This document shows, in pieces, positions 1 to 10,715 of a DNA stretch of 64,000 nucleotides (its first letter is position 1; each line of letters begins with the position of its first letter). The DNA is taken from the NCBI GenBank assembly GCA_022494885.1, contig JAGVSM010002867.1:186001-250000 (forward strand). Reading direction: 5' to 3'. The notes beneath the pieces are model-generated. The model was not told where the DNA came from and searched no databases. It saw only the letters and a program-made list of their open reading frames with translations. This stretch comes from Micrasema longulum (taxonomy: Eukaryota > Arthropoda > Insecta > Trichoptera > Brachycentridae). A program made the position numbers and the translations under genes.

Positions 1-126
1 AAAATATAATAAAAATCGGGCTGAAGGAGTAGTGGTATACATCAAAAGTAACATTGAAGCATTAGTGAAGAAATATGTATAAGTGGGGCAAACTACCTAC
101 AAATTGTAATAGGAGATACAAACATA

Positions 127-552
127 ATGGCACTGTATAGATCTCCGGCACAACACAATATAATACCATTTATTGGATCCCTAAATAAATTATTAGAAAA
201 TAATAAATCTTCTAATATTAACATCAATACAATAGAAAGAAAGCATACCAATGCAGATGATTACTTATGCATGTTGGCCTATCATGGTTATAAAATAGGT
301 ATAGATGCTCCAACTAGAGTCACACCAAAAAATATTACTTGCCTTGACCACATTCAAATTAAATCATCAACAGGAGCAGACACAGCGGTAATAAAATCTG
401 TGGTCACAGATCATTACATCAGATTTCTGGGAATAATAGGGAAAAGGGGAAAAGAGACTGACATTTCTAGAAAAGTATATCTTCGAATCAATTATGACAA
501 AATAAAACAAAAATTGAAAGAGGAAAAATGGATAAATAAATTAAAATTCTGA
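127..552 (+). pseudogene. Endonuclease-domain remnant of the jockey-type LINE
   Basis: A 141-codon open stretch resembling the C-terminal half of an apurinic-type LINE endonuclease. ALYRSPAQHNI at the start and VTDHYI near the end correspond to the region between the central catalytic blocks and the SDH motif, here eroded to TDH. It belongs to the same element as the RT remnants downstream. The frame breaks right after 552. It is a fragment, not a host gene. Confidence 0.6.
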
Positions 553-1334
553 AACATTAAAAATTACTCACAAACAAAAAAAAATACCCCCTGGATCTCA
601 ATTTAGTAAAATGTATAAAAAAACGTGATCACCTACATAGTTTAACCAGAAAACACCTAAACAACTTTCCTCTACTCCATTATTATAAAAGATGTAGAAA
701 TATTTGTACCAGAACTATAAAAAAAGTCAAAGAAAAATATTACGCAAACAAAATAGGAGAAAGCAGTAATGATATCAAAACTATATGGAAGGTCATTAAA
801 AAAATAGACAATACGTCAAACAAAAACCAAACACCAAATGCACTCAATAAACACTTCTCTACTATAGAAAAAAACTAGCTGATAAAATACTTAACAAAGT
901 GAATAAAAAAGAGTGGGAACTAGAAAACACTGAAAATGTTGAATTGAACTCTCAAGAAATGTTTACAATTAAAAAAATTACAGTAGACGAAATAAAAAAA
1001 ACCTAGAAACCCTAAAACCCGACTGCTCAAAAGGATCTCATGGTATAGATGCTAAACTTTTGAAGAGTTTGTATGAAGAGATAGCAATACCAATCTGCCA
1101 CGTATTCAATCAAAGTATAAAAACAGGTGAATTCCCAAGTCAGCTGAAGGAAGCTTGTGTGATACCAATTTTTTAAAAAGGTGACAAAATATAACTAAAT
1201 AATTATAGACCAATATCTCTTCTAAACATTCTAAGTAAAGTTCTGGAAAAAATTGTAAACACAGCTTATTAAATAATTTGCTTTCAACAAATCAATACGG
1301 ATTTTGTAAAGGAATAGAAACACAGGATGCCATA

Positions 1335-2114
1335 TATATATTTTTTTTTAAATATACATTAAACGCCCATAGGGCTTCTACAATACAAATTTGCTTATAT
1401 AATACATAATAAAGTTTATTAAATAAAATATTTAAAAAATAAAGGTTAAAAAATTAAGTTGATAAAATTGTTTAAGAAGATACGGTAGAAGTAATTCAAA
1501 AGTTCGTAATTTATTTGTTACAAAGTGTAATTTAATATATCTGAAAGAATTAAGAAATATAAAGAAATTAAAAGCACATACACATACACATATTTATACA
1601 AACAAATATAGAAAGGTTATTTCATAACTAAAATAATTTAGTAGCAAGGGAGTGACTAATTTAAACATTGATTTAACTTGTAACTTATTACATGGTACTT
1701 GAAATAATTTATTATTTAATTAAAGCAGGCGAAGTATTAAATATATCAAAAAGATAGTTAAATTTATTGGCATATATGTGAAATCGAAGTAACGGAGAGA
1801 ACTGAGCATAATTTGTTAGAAATGATTTTGTGTGGAAAGTACATCTAAGCCTGGTGGTCTTAAATGGAATCCTAAAATTTATTTCATTTACCAAGCATGG
1901 ACAATCCATAACATTATTCACAATATTATGTAGTGTGACAACATCAGCTACTATGCGTCTAGTTGAAAGGGAGGGTATACGCAAATTTTCTAATAACAAA
2001 CTATGATATCTCAAAAACAGGTAGACCCATCTTATAGTTGACATATCGTAGGAACTTTCTCTGGACTCTCTATAAGTTATCAGTATTTTCATATTAGACT
2101 TAATTGAATACATT
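1335..2114 (-). mobile_element. LINE 3' fragment, inverted, nested in the older LINE
   Basis: On the minus strand, 2113-1712 encodes the C-terminal tail typical of a LINE ORF2: LSTRRIVADVVTLHNIVN, then TNYAQFSPLLRF. The same blocks occur in the LINE copies at 29231 and 41195. Its 3' end is the run of T at 1341-1349 on the + strand, that is a poly(A) tail on the minus strand. Outer RT sequence breaks at about 1335 and resumes at about 2114, so this is a 5'-truncated retrotransposition event. An exact target-site duplication is hard to define because the flanks are AT-rich. Confidence 0.7.
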
Positions 2115-2374
2115 TATCAAAACGTAGACCAAAATTTAAAAAACTTAGCAGTATTCCTTGACCTCGCTAAAGCCTTTGACTCAGTGTCCCAAATAATTTT
2201 GGTTAAGAAATTACAAGCATTTGGAATAAAAGGTTTATATCTAAAATGATTCGAAAGTTTTTTTTTCAATAGAAAACAAACTGTAAAAATAGGTCATACA
2301 ATTAGCGAAAATCTTACCGGAAATTTTGGAGTACCTCAGGGAAGTACATAAGGGCCTACATTATTTCTAATATA

Positions 2375-2975
2375 CAAGGTCTGTTGAAAAAGTATCGCAA
2401 ATTTTGTGTTTTTTTTAAAATTATTTATTTATTAATGAATATCTACTTTGTCCGCTTCAAAGTAATCCCCACCAGATATTATACACTTGTGCCAAAGTTT
2501 TTTCCAATCCTCGAAGAACTTCAAAAAATATTTTTTTGTGATCTAGTTCAGCTCCTTCTTCCATGCCCTCTTTATCTCCTCAATTGCAACGTAGCTTCGT
2601 CCTTTCATGGACCTCTTCAGTTTTGGGAACAAGAAAACGTCACAGGTGCCCAGATCTGGGGAATACGGTGGCTGCGGCATTATTAGTGTGTTGTTTTTGG
2701 CCAAAAATTTGCTTACAAGCAACGATGTGTGAGCAGGGGCGTTATCATGGTGAAAAAGCCAATTTTTGTTCTTCCACAAATCCGGGCATTTCTAGCGGAT
2801 TGCTTTATGCAAATTGCGCATAACTTGCAGGTAATTTCTTATTGACTGTTCTATCCTGTGGCAAGAACAAGAGTTAGAGACATGAGTGCCAACATAACGT
2901 CACAAAAACATAAAAAATCGAATATACGTAACCCGCGGAAATTCAAAATTTGCAGTACTTTTTGAACAGACCTCG
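2375..2975 (-). mobile_element. Internally deleted mariner element with intact inverted repeats
   Basis: Terminal inverted repeats of about 30 bp: left begins CAAGGTCTGTTGAAAAAGTA, right on the minus strand begins CGAGGTCTGTTCAAAAAGTA. Both sit directly inside TA dinucleotides (2373-2374 and 2976-2977), the mariner/Tc1 target. The minus strand at 2543-2779 encodes a transposase C-terminal piece: FHHDNAPAHTS, then PQPPYSPDLGTCDVFLFPKL, the second and third catalytic acidic positions in their usual mariner setting. At 601 bp it is about half of a normal 1.3-kb mariner, so it cannot move by itself. It splits the host LINE between its GVPQGS and FADD blocks. Confidence 0.88.
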
Positions 2976-3552
2976 TATGTAAATGGACAATGTTACTTGA
3001 ATATTGATGGAAGCATTGTAACTTTTGCAGACGATACGGTGCTTTTATTCTATGCTAAAAGCTGGAAGGAAATGTACAGTAAAAGTGAGAAAGGCTTGGG
3101 AAAGACGAAAACATGGCTAAACTAGAACTTACTTACACTTTACGCACACAAAACAAAATATCTCACTTTTAGTATAGACAAACGGAATCAGCCAATAGAA
3201 AGAACCCTCCAAATTCATGAATGTACAAATGCAAGAAACAGCGACTGTGACTGCCAAACTATAGACAAGGTTGATAATACAAAATATTTAGGTATGCACA
3301 TTAATAGTTACTTAAGATGGAACATTCACGTGAATAAGACAGCAACCAAACTAAGAATAATGATATATTTATTTAAAAACATTAGAAAGATTCTAAGCAA
3401 AACTACTTTAATTAATAATATATATAACGAGCATAGTATACATATTCCGTAAATAATTATCAAATACGGAATAATAGGATGGGGAGGAACGAGTCAAACC
3501 ACATTAGAGCCATTAATAAAAGCACAAAAAGCCTTACTGAGAGTAGCCAATT

Positions 3553-3880
3553 ATTATTATTATTATGGTTAACTTATACAGCGCCATTTTCGTAATAAAA
3601 TACCTCAAGGGCGCTTTACATAATGATTCTATTGTTAAATTAATTTAATTGAAGCTTTTAAATTTGTAATTTAATTAAAACAATTTATTTTGTTGTCACA
3701 TGCTACGGATTTATTCAAATGATTTAGAGGACAAGTGGGTTTTAGGTTTTTTCCGAAACATCACTTCACTTTCACAGTCTCGCACCTCTGCTGGGAGAGC
3801 ATTCCATGCCATAGGGCCTGCGACCGCATGCGTGCACTAAATTTAGTGCGCTGTTTGCGTAGAGGTATAATAACTTAGCC
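3553..3880 (-). mobile_element. Short retroelement insertion with (TTA)n end
   Basis: The outer LINE reads into TAGCCAA at about 3547-3552, is interrupted, and resumes at TAGCCAACAAAAAGCC near 3885, giving a short target-site duplication. The insert starts with a (TTA)n run, consistent with the 3' tail of an element in reverse orientation, followed by a segment containing AGCGCC and GGGCGCTTTACATAA, a pattern seen at the ends of several short dispersed retroelements. No ORF. The exact family is not recognised. Confidence 0.55.
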
Positions 3881-4555
3881 AACAAAAAGCCTTACCAATA
3901 AATTACTCCACAGACAGACTTTTTACAGAATTTCCAGTACTAGACATAAGGCAAATATACATAAAGACAATTTTAAGACACTTTCATCAAAAGCCTGACA
4001 GACATAATGACGGACAATAAATTTACGACACTAGGCAAAGACAAAAAACAATACTTCTACTACCAAAGAAAAAAACAAATTACGGACAAAGACATTATAA
4101 TTTTCTGGCCCCTATGCTATACAACTTTTTAAGTATGGATATATCGGTAAGCAAAATGAAAAACAATGTTTTTAAAACTCTAGTCCATAAATGGATTACT
4201 AAAAAGAACTAGACGGGAAGCTGAGGAATATGTTTCATATATCAGAATATAATTTTAATTTCTTGAAAGTCCTTCCTCATTTTATTAATGTAGGTATGTT
4301 TTAAAATCTTTTTCCATATTTCTTTTGAAATTTTCATATTTCTTTCAAATTTTTACACAACAATTGATGTGAAAGTATGTACTATTATGCATAAAATCAA
4401 TAATACACTGACACTCCGGAAAGTGCCTGCGGGCCAGTGGAGTGGCTACATCCATAAATAAAAAGGACATTATATTGAATGTACCTATTGTATAAACATT
4501 TTTTGTAAACTATGTATTTGTATTATATATGGGATTAAATAAATAAAACCAGCCA

Positions 4556-4829
4556 ATGACAGGCTAGACATCCATATTTCCTTTTTTTATTTTTCCATTT
4601 TGGTATTAAAATAGATACGATACTGAGAGATATTTTTTGTCTAAATGTGATATAAATAAAACCATATTCAAAGTTCCATTTCAAAACAAAAGAATTGCTA
4701 CAGATACATAAAATTAATACCGCACCTTTTTTCTTTTTGTTATTTAATTAATATGAACTAAGGAAATATGTAAGTCTCTTTCATGCATTAATATTTGCAT
4801 GTGTATTGAAATTTGTTATCTTTTTTATC
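4556..4829. other. AT-rich spacer, no gene seen
   Basis: Between the old LINE and the SINE. No ORF, repeat or motif could be recognised. Confidence 0.5.
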
Positions 4830-5036
4830 CAATTGTGGAGAGCAACGCAATTTTATTTATTTTTTTATTTTTGCACCACAACAGGCCAGGAGGCCCAATT
4901 ACAGCGGTGAATTACATCACAGAACACCCAGGCTTGAGAAAAATCACATTTAATTTTTGTGTTCTCACCGGGAATCGAACCCGGAACCTTCCGTCTGTGA
5001 GTCAAGCGTCTTGACCACTACACCACGGAGGCCGCC
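4830..5036 (-). mobile_element. tRNA-derived SINE (family 1, copy 1)
   Basis: Read on the minus strand, 5036-4965 is tRNA-like: CCTCCGTGGTGTAGTGGTC (A box) and GGTTCCGGGTTCGATTCCCG (B box), RNA polymerase III internal promoter elements. It continues into a unique body with GTAATTCACCGCTGTAATTG and GGCCTGTTGTGGTGC and ends in an A/T-rich tail near 4855. A second copy lies at 51259-51480 in the opposite orientation. The continuous non-tRNA body and second copy make this a SINE and not a functional tRNA gene. Confidence 0.85.
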
Positions 5037-5118
5037 TGCTATACATTATAGATTGTCTTAGATGTAGCTTATATAGGAATAATGTGTATATTTATTTTAC
5101 ATTGGTTTATTGGAGTAC

Positions 5119-5601
5119 CTGAAGAATGACACCCTTGTCGATTTTTAGCTTCCTTGAGCCATAATTGAGACTTTTCAGTTTTAAGGCGAAATGAAAAGCA
5201 GTCTCTCAACTTTTGAACACATGACTCACAAATGAGATAAAGAGATTCCACACCAGTCTCATTGCTTTGAACCTAAAACCAGAATACACAGGGTGTAATA
5301 TTTCAATTATTTAACGTTTAATTCATAAGAAAGTCTCGGGAAGAAAAAAGTCATGGATATTATAATCGAGAAGGTGAATCGAGAAGTGAAAACGGCTTTG
5401 TATACTAATATTACCAACCTCAATGGAAAAGCATTTGTTCAGCATATCAGAGTACATTTCTATATTCCCTTCGTGCATGTGGGTATGGAGCATATTTTTT
5501 AATTTTTCTTCAGATAGGCAGCATTGACACACGCCAAAAAAAGGTTCCGATTTAACAGATTCTTCGCTATCGGCGACATCCAACAAGTTGCATAAATTCA
5601 T
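5119..5601 (-). CDS. ZAD-domain zinc-finger protein, N-terminal exons only
   Basis: Two minus-strand exons: exon 1 5601-5419 (61 codons from ATG) and exon 2 5272-5119, joined by a GT-AG intron in phase 0. Exon 1 has CQCCLSEEKL, the first C-x2-C of a ZAD, and YSDMLNKCFSIE; exon 2 has ESLYLICESCVQKLRDCFSF, the second C-x2-C. ZADs are arthropod dimerisation modules at the N-terminus of C2H2 transcription factors. Exon 2 can exit at the donor CAG|GTACTC at 5119, or run on to a stop at 5069. No C2H2 fingers were found downstream (lower coordinates), which is filled with transposons. They may lie left of the window, or the gene is a truncated remnant. Confidence 0.72.
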
Positions 5602-6002
5602 TATTGAAAATAAAAAATATCTGTTTCCTGCTAAAGCAATGTGGGAATGACCCAAAAACAGATTACTAAAACTAAATAAGAAACTATAGAAGAAAAATCA
5701 CCGATTTGAAAACAAATCACAAAATTTAAGACAAGTGACACAACATAAAGCAAATTAAAACCCAGAAATATAAAATTCGTGAAAAATGACAGTCGTGACA
5801 GCAGACCAATATTATACACGTATAATCAGAGATAATGTAGAACTATGCGTATAATCAGAGTCGCCAACCCTTATCAAATGGAGTTCGGTAGCCAGAGACA
5901 AAAAATCATTAGTTCTATGATAAGTAGTCTTCTTCTTCGTTTTTTCATGGCCTTTTCACATCTCAACTCAGGTGTTCTGGCCAGTGTCGAGTATTTATGT
6001 TA
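5602..6002 (-). promoter_or_regulatory. Presumed upstream region of the ZAD gene
   Basis: The 400 bp before the ZAD start codon contain no coding signal. A short repeat, CGTATAATCAGAG, occurs twice (near 5818 and 5847). No TATA box or initiator can be assigned with confidence; the call rests on position only. Confidence 0.3.
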
Positions 6003-8030
6003 TTTTTTTTACATATTTACACATGTGTTAGTAATATAATATTTATAAATAAGTTAGTATGTTTACACCATTTATAACTAGATATTTACATAGGATTTTA
6101 AATACACGTTTATTGGGTGGGAACAGGAGAGTTAGAATATAAATAGGGAATGGGATATTAATATCAGAGAGGTCGGATAGGAAATCAGGATAACAATCAT
6201 TTATGGGGCATCCAAAAAAATATGTTTAAATCTTCGTCATCTAGCTGACATTCGCAAATGGCAGAGTCCCGGATGTGGTATATATATTCTAAGATGAGAA
6301 CCATTGCAGCAGTAACCAATGCGCATTCTGCATATGAAGGATGTCTCAAACTTGTTCAAAATCACTTTGGAAAACCAAGGCTTTTCTTTTACATTTGGCT
6401 TCAGTTGGAAAAGATGTCTACCCTTGGCTTGGAAGGAGGCTACCCAATATTCTCGCCATGAGCGAAGTTGCTTCTCCTTCGTCATAACAAGGAGATCACC
6501 CAGTGGTAGTAAATTACTGTAGGCAGGATTCCCGGAGTGGACCACCTCCTTTGCTAACGCGCCCTTTTTTTCATTCCCGGGAACATCACAATGGCTAGGG
6601 ATCCAGGACATAATAATACTCTTATTGGATGCCTCTGATAAAGAAAGAAGAAATCGAATTTCCACGCAGAGCTCGTCCACGGGATAAGAGCATGGAGCGG
6701 ATTTGATTTTTTGCAAGGCACTCAAGGAATCCGACAAGATTAGGAACTTGCTTTATTGTGAGCTTAAGGCGTACTTTACAGCTTCTCGGATTGCGACACA
6801 TTCTGAGGTAAAAACAGGTGCATTCTTGTGCAATTTGTACAATCTTTGAAATTTGTTGTCTTCACAATATATGGCCGCACTTGTATGGGTTGGCGAATCT
6901 GACCGAGATCCATTAGTGTAGATAATTTTCCAACCTATCCATCTTGACGACTGAATACGGTTAAATGTACACTGAGGCTGTAGGTGGCTTTCGACTCCAA
7001 ATGTGAGTTCAATACTTGGGGCATAAATAGAAGCTTTAAATGGAAAACAATAAAGGGAAAGAAGGTCTTTAGGATAAATGCTAGATTCGAAAGATTTGTA
7101 AAAATTAAAACTGTTGACTAGTAAAGGGGGTGGTTTATGAAACCAAAAAATGAGGATGTCACGCAGTCAGAGAGAAACTTTATCTTTTTGAGGAGCAGGT
7201 TGTTTTTTTGGACTGAGCATTTTAGAAGAAATTTATCCGCCAAGTATTGTCTTCTCATACTGAGTGGGGGATCACAAGCTTCTACTTGTAAAGCGTTAAT
7301 TGTAAATGACTTCATGACTCCGACAACTAGTCTCGACTTTGGGACTGGATCCGGTCAAGTCTTTGGAGATTCATTTTTGAACATGGTTCTAAAAGGAACG
7401 AGGCATAATTGAGATGGCTCCGGCTATACGCAGTATAAAAAGGTATCTGTATAAAAGGGTGGCTCCCCCACCATATTCGCGAGACTGCTCTTAACGTATT
7501 CAATCCGGCTTGACACTTGTTTACTATATGATTTATGTATGAGTTCCATGTAAGATGAGTGTTCAGAATTACTCCCAAGAACTTAATATGGGATGTAAAA
7601 GGTACTATTTCATCCCCGTATTGAATTTTTATGGTTGAGATTTTACGCTGTCTACAGAAGGTTACCTATGGCATTTCTTTTACCAGTTGATAGATCCAAA
7701 CCATGCTCCACTAACCAATTCCTGATGTTTCGCATACCTAAATTTAGAGTATTTTCTAGATTCTTTGGGTCCTTCTCATATGCATACATGGAGAAATCGT
7801 CCGCGTACTGAAGCAAATTTGTCTCTGAGGGAACAATTCCGTTGATGTCATGCGTATAGATATTGAAGAGAATCGGGCTCAGGACAGAACCCTGGGGTAG
7901 TCCCTTGCTCAACTCTCTTTCCACCACAGCATGACCGCGAACACTGATTTCTACCTTTCTGGAGAGAATCAAATTTGCTATAACGATGATAAATCGTCAA
8001 CGGGACGAGGTTAGTTCTATTTTGATATTA
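6003..8030 (-). mobile_element. 5'-truncated LINE with RT and RNase H domains, decayed
   Basis: Minus-strand remnants in order: GLPQGSVLSPILFNIYTHDI and LLQYADDFSMYA (RT, 7972-7652), MGVILNTHLTWNSYINHIVN (RT thumb, 7578-7327), then SDSLSALQKIKS and IIMSWIPSHCDVPGNE (RNase H, 6737-6560), then a C-terminal tail. Frames are broken between blocks. The 3' end is near 6003-6012, a T-run on the + strand. The RNase H after RT places it near the I or jockey-with-RNase-H LINEs. It is 5'-truncated upstream of the GLPQGS block near 8030. Confidence 0.82.
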
Positions 8031-8239
8031 CAAACTCGGTACAAAGGAAAAATAGTTTTTTTTGTCTTTCACGATTTTTTGTTGTATTCTTTCCTCAGAA
8101 AAAAGTTATAGAGGATTTTTTTTTTGAGTTTTTCTATTTGACAGGTTCTTATTATATGTATATGTATACTTAATAAATTCATGTCAACTCTCTAGGTAAA
8201 GCATATTATAATATATTATGGGTAGACTATTAGTATACT

Positions 8240-8470
8240 TGTAGTCTCCCCAAGCCTGTCTTGCAGGGGCCATCTTCCATGCATCCTCCCAAGCCAGGTC
8301 TCCCTTCCGTAGTTTAGACACGAACTGACGACAGAGTGTCAAATTTGAATGTCCAGGAATGCGAGAATCTAATGCTTAAGGCGTTTAAAAGTCATTCGCA
8401 GTTTATGGCCCGGCCAGCTTTATCGTTTCTGATTCGTACTACAGAGTGCGGCGTCTGCTAATCCTACCAG
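8240..8470. repeat. Dispersed repeat family A, copy 1
   Basis: Shares CTCCCAAGCC, GTAGTTT-GAC-CGAAC, GTCCAGGATGC-like and ATGCTTA-like segments in the same order with 37335-37580 and 39700-39965. Copies are strongly diverged and carry no ORF. Probably an old SINE or MITE; type not determined. Confidence 0.45.
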
Positions 8471-9259
8471 TACTAAATACATGTATTTTTGAAAGTTGCC
8501 GTATATTAAAATTCTTCAGTTATTTTACTTAAACTTAAGATAAATATTTGAGCGTTGCAAAGAAATCATAACAAAAGTATAATGGTTTACACAGTAATTT
8601 CCAGATTAAATTTATTTATGTAAATGTTTTAGTGGTATTTTTTTGGCCTAAGGAGTGAGAACAAAACAAGTAATTTAACTTCTCAGAGAGGCTGTGATTT
8701 CATGATAGTAACAGGGAGTCAGGTATCAGATGTTCAAAGTTTTAACCTCCCTATTTATCACATCTTGTTCCTTTTTTCCTCTAACAAGGCTATATACGAC
8801 AAACGTAAGATGCCCCGAAAATGAAATTATTTCAGTTAATTGTAAAATCATGCATCAGGCTTGGTTTTGTTAAAAATCCAATTATGTGCCTACTCTGACA
8901 CACAAATCCGCATTGTATAGAAAAATTGAGGAAGTAACTAGTTGATAATGTTGCCCACCTGTTTTTTGCATTGATTTTATAATGTAGATGCTTCAATGGT
9001 GTTATTTTTTTAAACAAAACAGCATTTTTCGCCCAGAAACTAGTAATAAGCCGTATGATAAGGATGATAAAACCTAAAATAACAGTTAATGATCAAGTGG
9101 GCAAAACTGCCAACAAATGTGCAGATAATTTTGCCCAGAATATTTTGTCTTCAAAAATTGCATAAATAGAAGAAAAACAAATGTTGTGTGCTTGTAAAAA
9201 TGCTCAAAATAATTATTATCATTATTCAACGAAATGGATAGGAGAAAAATTTAAGATAT
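8471..9259. other. AT-rich spacer, no gene seen
   Basis: No coding signal. The pentanucleotide core TTGCCCA recurs three times between about 8945 and 9135 in both orientations, but no repeat unit could be delimited. Confidence 0.4.
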
Positions 9260-9645
9260 TATTAAAGTTTGGTATAACTGGACGAAAGTGTCACGTTTGA
9301 CGGTAGTTTTTATGTTCCGGATAATTACCTTAGACAGCGTCAGCATAGACTGTTTCACATTCTAATATACAGGACCAACCTGCCAATGGTTATGCCTGTT
9401 GGAAGGGCTATCTCTATGTTGAACAATATTACTTTGGACATTGACATTTTTCACGTCTCTGGGGAAGTTTTTCGTTACAAGATTCTCTTATTTTTTTAAC
9501 ATAATATTATTCTCTGAATATTATGTGTAATTATTTTTTATTTTTATATACCTAGTTCTACGTTTTTAATTTCATTATTGCCATATGTATGAATTAAGAT
9601 GTTCCATTTTATAATTTACATTTATACGAATAAAGAAAATTGAAA
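9260..9645 (+). mobile_element. Probable LINE 3' tail fragment
   Basis: A short open stretch near 9285-9500 reads DNYLRQRQHRLFHILIYRTN, then DIDIFHVSGEVFRYK and a stop. This resembles the basic, Arg-Thr-Asn-containing C-terminal tail of LINE ORF2 proteins (compare [13 protein letters not shown] in the copies at 29231 and 41195). It is followed by AATAAAG near 9631 and an A-rich run. Too short for family assignment. Confidence 0.4.
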
Positions 9646-9702
9646 ATTTAAAAAAAAGTATTCGTCTCTATCATTATATCCGTTTGAGTTTTGTTTATGG
9701 TT

Positions 9703-9891
9703 TCAGTCAGCCAAGGAGACGTTACCGGTTATTTCCGGTAATTTTGCTTTCCGCCATTTAGCATTATTTGGTTATTCCTCTTTACTCTTTTCCTTCTCTC
9801 TGGTTTCGGCGTCGCCTGCCGGGTTGTTTAAGACATTAAATTGGGATATTTTCCTAGAATACTGCTTTGAGTGTGTGTAAAAACTTTCTAT
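9703..9891 (+). promoter_or_regulatory. Possible promoter and 5' UTR exon of Pep
   Basis: This block is markedly richer in GC than its surroundings. It contains TCAGTCA at 9703-9709 (arthropod initiator consensus TCAGTY), a pyrimidine tract CTCTTTTCCTTCTCTC near 9785, and ends at a strong donor, CTAT|GTAAGTATC (exon end 9891). No long ORF. The Pep ATG at 13187 directly follows a T-rich tract and TCTAG, a good splice acceptor, so an upstream non-coding exon is needed and this is the best candidate seen. A transcript would decide it. Confidence 0.4.
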
Positions 9892-10444
9892 GTAAGTATC
9901 TAGTATGATTTATACTTGACTGCCAGTCTTTAGACATTTAAAACCCAACATTGACATTTTATATCTAAGTCACTGGAATACTCGTTTTACCGAGATGTCT
10001 CCCATCTTTTCTTCGATTTACCAAATCTAAATATTAAAATCTGTGGATCTAAATGCTTCACTCCTCTAGGAAATACGTTGATCTCGTGTAATAATGTCAA
10101 TTAAAATAAACTAAAAACAAATAGCTGTATTTCACATTAAATATTACCATATTATACGAAGTCCTTGTATATTTCTGATCGGTCATTCATTGTTAAAAGT
10201 TTTATGTAGTAATTGCACACATAAAATTGATTTACGAGTTATCATATTATTATGTACAAACGAATATTATAACCCAATCTCTAGGTCATTGAACTCGAAA
10301 ATAATTACATTCGAATGTCCGGCAAAAGTATAGCAGAGCTCGTGTGCTAAAAATTGCTACGCAGTAGATCTACTTATTCACAGTAAACACATTATTGTTC
10401 AATCCTCTTAATAAGTAGATGGATAGTACAATATGTATAATATT

Positions 10445-10680
10445 CTTACTCTTCCACTTCTTCTCGATCAGTTCTGCCGATTGGTGATGTACGATAAACC
10501 GGAAATCTTTCACAACTCTCTTATCATTGGTTGATTTATATGAACTAGTGTCGTCGTTCAAAGTAGTTCGTTTGCATTAAAATATATATATATATATTTT
10601 TCGTACATTTTGAAGAAACTTAGCTGCACAATTTAATGCCCTGTTGTAAAGATACCATTTAGTGACTTACGTTGTATCCA
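10445..10680 (+). repeat. Dispersed repeat family B, copy 1
   Basis: Contains the family blocks TAAACCGGAAATC, TTGGTTGATTTAT, GTCGTCGTTCAAAGTAGTTC and a TTTCGTACATTTTGAAGAAA-type segment, followed by an AATTTAATGCCCT block. The same blocks occur in order at 13473-13790, 28758-29035 and, inverted, at 39240-39440. A (TA)n run sits inside this copy at about 10582-10598. Confidence 0.6.
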
Positions 10681-10715
10681 AATTAAGGTGACAATAATTG
10701 AATCGATTATTTCGA

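Larger units (their letters stand above)
1..4555 (+). mobile_element. Old jockey-type non-LTR retrotransposon, broken by nested insertions
   Basis: Conceptual translation in shifting frames gives an endonuclease remnant (127-552), then reverse-transcriptase blocks: a GEFPSQLKEACVIPIF-like stretch near 1120-1170, NNYRPISLLN near 1200-1230, LAVFLDLAKAFDSVS near 2140-2190, GVPQGS near 2328-2348, FADDTVLLF near 3028-3055, and a thumb region to about 4220. In-frame stops (for example in the GVPQGST-x-GPT block near 2350) and frameshifts show it is dead. The 3' end is near 4550, after AATAAATAAA. Three later insertions split it: 1335-2114, 2375-2975 and about 3553-3880. Its 5' end lies at or left of the window edge. 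Family level (jockey-like) is inferred from the RT block order; the exact clade is not certain. Confidence 0.8.

Noticed and set aside
4965..5036. tRNA gene
   Set aside because: The tRNA-like head is continuous with a body shared by a second copy at 51259; this is a SINE.
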